The notes under the pieces: generated by a model
Database searches by the model: none
What the model was told of the DNA's origin: nothing
What the model saw: only the letters and a program-made list of their open reading frames with translations
Shown: piece after piece, positions 58,469 to 64,000 of the stretch
How positions within the stretch are numbered: position 1 is the first letter of the stretch
How the letters are laid out: every line of letters begins with the position of its first letter
Source of the DNA: Hypsibius dujardini
Lineage: Eukaryota; Tardigrada; Eutardigrada; Parachela; Hypsibiidae
DNA length: 64,000 nt
Reading direction: 5' to 3'
Assembly: GCA_001579985.1 (NCBI GenBank)
Contig: LRSR01004961.1
Coordinates: 41,424 to 105,423 of the forward strand
Program-made: the position numbers and the translations under genes

Positions 58469-58550
58469 CTTTTTTGTTGTTGTCTTGAACTTTTATCTCT
58501 AGTCGGAAACGCTGTTATAGTGAATTAACAAAATTTGATTGATTGATTGC
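55557..58550 (+). mobile_element. Non-LTR retrotransposon with restriction-like endonuclease (R2/Utopia-like group)
   Basis: A coding region of 2.9 kb is followed by a short 3' UTR ending in TTGATTGATTGATTG (58,535-58,549). The reverse transcriptase and a C-terminal restriction-like endonuclease are on one strand, and there is no apurinic endonuclease, which places it with early-branching site-specific-type LINEs (R2, CRE, NeSL, Utopia). The 5' boundary and target duplication were not found. It interrupts the presumed intron of the gene starting at 54,658. Confidence 0.85.
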
Positions 58551-58917
58551 TGGAACAGCCCGCGGGCAGATAGTGTGATTGTCAAGCGGAAAATCTGCTG
58601 AAGGTCGGTGGCATTGAGCCACGAAGGGCAGGCAGTTACTTTTGGGAAACTTTATTTTAATAGACTAACAGGTTCTCTCTCTTAAACATGATTATGGGTT
58701 CGTATCACAAATAGCCGGAGAAAAGGAATTTTGTCAGCATCGGCTATCCGGCAGGTACGAGTATAGTAAAGGCAACCCCACCTACACAATATAACGAAAA
58801 CTTGGGAATGGATTGCAAACAGGCACGCAGACCGAAAGAATACAGTCACTTAATAGTTCGGGCCTCGAAACCTGAAAATAAAAGTATTAGTTGTATCGGT
58901 ATGCTTTGTAGTACGTC
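58551..58917. other. Short spacer after the retrotransposon
   Basis: No coding pattern. Presumably intron of the interrupted gene or the 3' flank of the next minus-strand gene. Confidence 0.35.
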
Positions 58918-60430
58918 TCATAACCATTTCAACCGCGTACTCAAGTTTAATTTGTCAGGATGCACATTATTAGGGAATGCATCTTTCGGACGATCTGCCG
59001 TCTCATGGCAAACACGATGGGTGATGCGGATCTTGTCGGGGCTGAAAAGATTCTTCATTTCCGCCTCGATTTCTAGCAACAGCTTCTCCATTTCAATCTC
59101 GTCCTCTTCTTCCATGAATAATTGCACCAAAATAGTCAATGCCTCGATGATCAACGCCTGGGCTTTCACGTGATCATTTTCAATCACTTTAGCGCGTTGT
59201 AGAGCTAGAGGGGAACCACGGAGTGACGAACTTATGAAGATGGTCTTGACAGTTTTTTATCCATGCTAAGGTAACATCAAATAGTCGACCGGAGCATTCT
59301 ATCCAGGCGTATCCATTCTCCTCCGTGGCCAATGCACCGCCGAGAAGTTGTGCGTTGATGGCTATACGCCTTTAACAAACACTTAGCCCGTTTTTTTAAA
59401 CGATTGGTCACTCGAGTCGATTTGTTTCAGCATCTTGTGCAAAATAAATACGGGTAGCTCAGCCTAACTACAGCAGTACGGGTAATACTTGCCTTTTATG
59501 GAAGGCCATCAAGTGAGTATTCAACGTCCTCCATTTGGCCTCCTGGGTTGCGTTAAGTTTTCCTAAGGTTTGTTTCATCTTTCCCCTGGCTTTATCTCCG
59601 TATCCATCTAACTTTTGTGATTGAAAATTCATCTCAACCTGGAACTCACAATATGTTTTAGTAAACTCTGATATCACAAGGAATCAGCCTAATGACGTAC
59701 CTGAGTTTTGTTCTTGAATTTTTCGCCCATCCCGGTGAAGTACTCGCTGTCTTCTTCTTTCGAATCCATCTTGATTCGATCTAGCTGATCTCCTGAAAAA
59801 ATTGATACTAAATAAATTAGAATATAACGACCGGAAAAAATTTGTAATCTTTAGCCTACGTAAAAAAATGAAAACATATTTAACTTACTAGCAGTAACGG
59901 GACCTTGGAAGTTCAGAATCCGTCCGCAGAGGCATTGTATGTAAATTTCCGGCAGACGGTACCCGTTATCATATAGGCCTTGCATAAGATTGGAGAACGT
60001 TAATTCCGGTACACCGTTGGCCACATGTTCATAGTCGGGCAGAGGTTTCACCAAATGAATCTATTAAATCATAAACTATAGCTTACAATCATTTACAGAT
60101 TACCGGATAGCGTAGTGGGTGTTTGAACTGTACTTGGTCAGACAGTGACAGCTTTTCGACAGCGATTTCCATTTCCTGCTTGGAGTATAATTGCGCCCTT
60201 ACTGCAGGACCATCTAAACATAAAAAAAAATAATCAGAATCATTATTCGTATTAAAAAAGTGAGTGCAACTTTCACTCCCAACGTCTTTACCTTTGTCAA
60301 CTTCCCCTGGAACCTCATCCGTGAGCGTTTCTGCATTCGCGAGATAGCCTTCTAGCTTCAAGATGCCCGCCACTTGAACATAACGGCTGAGCTTGCTGCC
60401 AAGTTCCTTAACTTTATTCACTGAGGCAGC
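58918..60430 (-). CDS. Unrecognised helical protein, 5'-incomplete
   Basis: Minus-strand exons 60430-60292, 60213-60104, 60060-59889, 59792-59701, 59665-59489, 59369-59290 and 59204-58918. The first five join in phase, as do the last two (IECS then ALQRAKVIENDHVKAQALII). The join 59489/59369 is out of phase, so a small exon is missed or a lesion exists there. The protein is charged and helical: KVKELGSKLSRYVQVAGILK, QEMEIAVEKLSLSDQVQF, GYGDKARGKMKQTLGKLNAT, MEEEDEIEMEKLLLEIEAEM. No membrane span. It has the look of a trafficking or cytoskeletal scaffold but I do not recognise a family. The start exon is upstream of 60,430. Confidence 0.6.
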
Positions 60431-61016
60431 CTGGAATGGTAGATACAATAACAATTAGCACCAATGATCCAGTTACATGTATCAATCAAGGTGCATCGAT
60501 CGCAGTTTTCCTCAAAATTTGCTAAAAAGCGGTGTTGGTCAATACATGTAGTCGATAAATCGACTAAACGAAGAGTGAGTCAGCTAATGCCTCGAAAAGC
60601 AAAGGGTCAGCCACGCAGCCGGTGGTTGGCATGGGTACTCTTCCGTTACCGTGTCGGACCGTCCGTTTCCAGACGGACAGGACCATTTATATCAAGAATT
60701 TTTGTGACAATCATTAATGTATTAATCAGGTCAACAAGAAGAAAAAGGTCTAAAAACAACTCTAGCTTCTTCTACGCGAAGACGATCGTTAGCCGGACGG
60801 AAAAGAGATCCGTGCAGAACCACTCGTTATCCCTAGACGATCTCTTCAATCAATCAGTACAAGACAGCTGAAGGCCATCCCGTATCTGTACATTCTCTAA
60901 ATTTGGCCTAGCAATACGTTTATTTATTTTACCGGAAATCTTCAAATTTAAAATAAAATTTGATAGTAATGGAAAAGTATGAAACTTTACAGGTCTTACG
61001 AGTTAAAATAATTCAC
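60431..61016. other. Spacer upstream of the helical-protein gene
   Basis: Contains a plus-strand frame 60,587-60,871 starting MPRKAKGQPRSRW that shows no family pattern, and a GTCCGT/ACGGAC hairpin at about 60,660-60,677. The start exon of the minus-strand gene probably lies here. Confidence 0.35.
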
Positions 61017-61957
61017 TACTTACTTGGGGCGATTTTTAAGTGCCAATCGCAGATTCATTTTAAAATAATTTTTTAGTTTAGAGCTATTTTAGTAGTGAAT
61101 ACTAAAATTTATTTCGCCGGTAAAAGCCGGTAAACTTTTTTTTGGCAAAATCCCAAAGTTAGGAATTGGTGCTTTGGATTTACTATTGTGACTTACTTAT
61201 TGATTTCTTGATTGATTGCGAAATGCTTTCATATTGATTGATTGTTAATTGATTGATGTTTGTGTTACTGTTTCATTGAGCAATGATTGTTTGATCAAAC
61301 AATGTTTACCGACAGCATTGCTTGTCTGTTGATTGACTGATTTTTGCTTCATTTGTTTCAATGCTCGCGATTAAGGCTAACTCGCCGTATAAAAACTTCA
61401 AAAGCGAGGCTCGGTCGATTAGTGCTATCGTTTTGTTTGACTCACAAGAGATTTAATTCACATATTATAAAGAAGCTAATATGAATGAGTAATATTATGA
61501 CAATTTCGAAAATTTCGAAAATCACAAAAAACCAAGTGACTTTCTAACTTTCTAACCAAGCGAAGGTGAAGGTATTAATAGTTCGATCAAACAATCAATT
61601 GCTGCGTCAAGCAGTGGGGCAAATATCATTCAATCAATAATCAAGCGACTGTTGAGGAAATAATTGTTTGATCAAACAATCAATGCCCAATGTCAAAGTG
61701 AAGCAAACATCAACCAATCAACAATCAAGCAGTATGAAAGCAATTTGCAGTCAATCAAGCAATCAATAAGCAAGTCACACTAGTAAATCCAAAACAGCAA
61801 TTCCTTTGCAGCAAACTTTTGGATTTTGCCAAAAAAAAGTTCGCAGGCTATTACCGGCAAAATAAATTTTTATATTCACTACTAAAATATTTCTAAATTA
61901 AAAAAATATTTTAAAATGAATCTGCGATCGGCACTTGAAAATCGCCCCAAGTTAGTA
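61017..61957. mobile_element. Foldback (long inverted-repeat) element
   Basis: The left arm, from ACTTGGGGCGATTTTTAAGT at about 61,021, is matched in reverse by the right arm ending at about 61,957 (its complement starts ACTTGGGGCGATTTTCAAGT). The arms match, with mismatches and small gaps, for at least 250 bp. Shared blocks include ATCGCAGATTCATTTTAAAA, ATTTTAGTAGTGAATA, TTTTTTTTGGCAAAATCC and TTTTGGATTTACTA-like sequence. The inner parts are full of TTGATTGATTG on the left and CAATCAATC on the right. No coding capacity. Exact ends and any target duplication are uncertain. Confidence 0.8.
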
Positions 61958-63149
61958 CCGTATGCTCGCGATCTCAAGGGACAGCTAAGTCCCGCCTCCC
62001 TCACTATGGCCCTACAGTTGATTGAACGTTCACTGTTCTCTGATTGGCTGATTTTGTACAGCTTACTTGTTGTGCTCGATTGATTGATTCGTACCAGATT
62101 TCCTCCTCGTTGATTGATTGATTGTACAGTCGTGCTTTTCTGTATATTAGTCCCTACAGTGGTAATTTGGTGAACGGCACGGCCGAGGTTGGTTAAAATT
62201 TACGAGTCGGGCAGAAAAATGTTCATTGAGATGGCGAGCATACCGTAATACACAATGTAAACGGTGTGGACGATTACATACTGGTAGTACACGTACAACA
62301 AACCTACTTTTTTTTCTTTGTTATCTTTTCCTCGTGGGTTTTTACGGTGCTCTTTTTCATTACGTTCTTCCTCCTTCAGTTTATAGATGATCTTATTCGA
62401 CTGCCGTACAAGGTTTGCTTCGAGCTCTTGTGATGTCGGATCCGGATTCGGAATTGGAGGTCGAAGCAATTGATCCGCGGCCAGTAGAATCCTTCCCTTT
62501 CCAGATGGAGGCCTTGCCCCTCGGCGCCATGAGTATTAGTTTTTGTGGAAGCAGAAGGAGGAATTGGATCAAGAGGTGAACTGAATATTTTGAAGATCAC
62601 AAATGCGTACGGGACATTCAATTAATGCGGTGGTACAACAGACATGTTCGTTCGTTCGTTCGTTCGTTCGTTCGTTCGTTCGTTCGTTCGTTCGTTCTTT
62701 CGTTCGTTCGTTCATAGTGGGAATACTAACATCACGTACCCGCAGCTTGGAGGATGGAGTGCGAAAATAAAATATTTCTGGGATGACTATATCTTATCGT
62801 TATTTTCGTTGATGAAGAGGTTTTCGAGAACCTTTTTGCTAAAATTTGAAATTGAAAACAATCGGATTAAAAATAAAATAATAAAAACGGACGATCATTG
62901 TGGCAAAGAAAGAACTAGCCTTCATATTTGGTGTTTCTCTTTTTCTTTTCCTTACTGCAGAGCTTGATAATTTCTTTCACCTCGTTCACCTTCATTTTCT
63001 CACCGAGAGATAAAAGAAGATGGCGAAGCTCTCCAACAACAATTGGGCTTAAGAAAGAAAAAAGAAATCTGCCTTGTATAGAGAGCGGACCGGAACCGAA
63101 AGGTAGCGCCACTTGTTTAAACCTAATGCTGCTATAAGTACTATTTACA
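61958..63149. other. Spacer with a (TTCG)n array
   Basis: Minus-strand frames at 62,200-62,540 (for example MAPRGKASIWKGKDSTGRGS) look slightly protein-like but lack splice support and any family. The region contains (TGAT)n arrays at 62,079-62,090 and 62,109-62,123. Confidence 0.35.
62646..62713. repeat. (TTCG)n microsatellite
   Basis: Seventeen near-perfect TTCG units with one variant (TTCT). In one frame it encodes a repeated Phe-Val-Arg-Ser, but there is no sign that it is translated. Confidence 0.95.
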
Positions 63150-64000
63150 TTTAGTAATCTTGCGGCGTGTAGTTTTCGGGTAATCAATCAATTTTAAGGT
63201 CAAGCGCAAAACCAATCAAAACAAACGTCCACTTCACCGATCGTCATTTTCGTACTGTTATTTTCATACTTTGGCCGTCCTTAGGACTTTGGAGTTTTGT
63301 TATTTTATTCCAAAAGACCGGAAGTTATCTAGCGAAAAAAAGCGCGGTCAATCTTCGGCGCTGGGAAAAAGGAGCGCCTTATCCTGCCATTTCTGCTTGC
63401 TGGTAGTGAGTGAGTATTATTGTTGTGAAAGCTGGTTACCTTTCAAACTCTCGCGACTTAAGCTATACGCACTCCACTTTTCAACTATTGTTTTTATATT
63501 GGACCGATCGATTCAAAAGTTATGAAGAGCATTCCAACCAAGCGGAGCGAGGTATTAGACCTCTGGTCTGGGAGCGTCGGTTTATAGTTTCAACAATCAC
63601 CAATCAATGGAGTATGCATCTAATCTGATCCAAGTATAAAAATATACTATGTAACTGTTTCTGATCTTTGATCTATGACAATCAGACGGTAATGCTTATT
63701 TCTTGACTAAATTATTTCCGTTATTTGGACCGGAGAGAACGCGAGAAGATGTTTGTGAAACAGGAAGATGCAACTACAGGTTTGCAACGTCTGTTTCGGT
63801 TAACAATCAGCCAATCAAACGAGAACTTGATCGTAAAACAGTCATGCAGGGAGAGACACTGACCAATCAATCAAGTAATAAGCACTTAGTAGCCAAGGAT
63901 ATGCAGCCGATTTGTCTAGTAGTAATGTTAAAGAGGCGCACTTTCTCTTTTGCAGGTTGATTCAACGATGGCGGTAACTTCTTCCCGGATTGCTTTCGCT
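63150..64000 (+). repeat. Duplicated promoter and first-exon segment, copy B
   Basis: Collinear with 52,275-52,935 (see copy A for shared blocks). It extends to the end of the window and into the start codon of a paralogous gene. It also has an insert at about 63,620-63,790 relative to copy A. Confidence 0.85.
63968..64000 (+). CDS. Start of a paralogue of the 52.9-kb gene (truncated by window end)
   Basis: After an acceptor-like CTTTTGCAG and the leader GTTGATTCAACG, ATG at 63968 opens MAVTSSRIAFA, matching MAANSSWIAIS at 52,888. Only 11 codons are in the window. Confidence 0.65.
   Translation, partial: MAVTSSRIAFA

Noticed and set aside
55557-58550. Insertion of the LINE into a U2 snRNA or rRNA gene, as known for Utopia and R2
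   Set aside because: The flanking sequence shows neither gene; the target is unknown.
60587-60871. Plus-strand basic ORF starting MPRKAKGQPR
   Set aside because: No family, no splice or promoter support, and it lies where the 5' end of the minus-strand gene should be.
62200-62621. Minus-strand frames with a Lys-rich stretch and a hydrophobic end
   Set aside because: The two frames overlap and conflict; no donor or acceptor joins them sensibly.
62646-62713. Repeat-encoded Phe-Val-Arg-Ser protein
   Set aside because: Explained by a simple (TTCG)n microsatellite; the reading frame beyond it has no protein-like character.
1-64000. Prokaryotic-type systems such as CRISPR, operons or phage genes
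   Set aside because: No regularly spaced direct repeats and no ribosome-binding-site gene clusters; all confident genes are spliced.

Overview
The window is nuclear DNA from an invertebrate animal. Most genes are split by short GT-AG introns of roughly 40-150 bp. The gene set is metazoan: a Cys-loop ligand-gated channel, an aminergic GPCR, a PRDM zinc-finger factor, an endosomal syntaxin, OSR1/SPAK kinase and NF-YC. The phylum cannot be fixed from this sequence. Gene models were assembled by hand from conserved protein blocks, splice sites and matching intron phase, with no transcript support.

Layout. 2.2-3.1 kb (+): a DIPP-type Nudix hydrolase, convergent with a syntaxin 7/12 gene (3.4-5.4 kb, -) that has two alternative last exons, each encoding its own membrane anchor. 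5.5-10.3 kb is accessory: a decayed duplicate of a 9.8-10.3 kb segment, split by a TA-flanked transposon, a second larger member of the same transposon group carrying a pogo-like transposase remnant, and an unrecognised minus-strand gene. 10.6-13.0 kb (+): OSR1/SPAK kinase, complete. 13.7-15.3 kb (+): NF-YC, complete. 17.2-21.1 kb (+): a Ser/Thr-rich protein gene whose large intron holds a small minus-strand ORF, a hAT-like MITE and a broken zinc-finger gene. 22.0-24.2 kb (-): a secreted cyclase/kynurenine-formamidase-like protein. 25.3-25.7 kb: a third TA-flanked transposon. 26.4-31.1 kb (-): a GluCl/GlyR-class anion channel subunit with one apparent 1-bp lesion. 35.1-37.8 kb (-): a PR-domain zinc-finger protein. 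39.9-42.3 kb (-): an aminergic GPCR. 42.4-48.1 kb is gene-poor, with a candidate secreted peptide precursor. 48.1-51.8 kb (-): a tail-anchored, KASH-like protein. 52.9-54.4 kb (+): an unrecognised seven-exon gene whose promoter and first exon are duplicated at 63.1-64.0 kb. 54.7 kb: the first exon of another gene. 55.6-58.5 kb: a nearly intact non-LTR retrotransposon with a restriction-like endonuclease and a (TTGA)n tail. 58.9-60.4 kb (-): a charged, helical protein of unknown family. 61.0-62.0 kb: a foldback element.

The host genes are unrelated housekeeping and signalling genes with no operon-like logic. The most unusual signals are the syntaxin anchor-swap exons, the group of TA-flanked transposons that share only their outer ends and an internal spacing rule but differ in their repeated binding-site-like motifs, and the nested broken gene with a 5-bp duplication. 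Dispersed (TGAT)n arrays occur in many introns and match the 3' tail of the retrotransposon.
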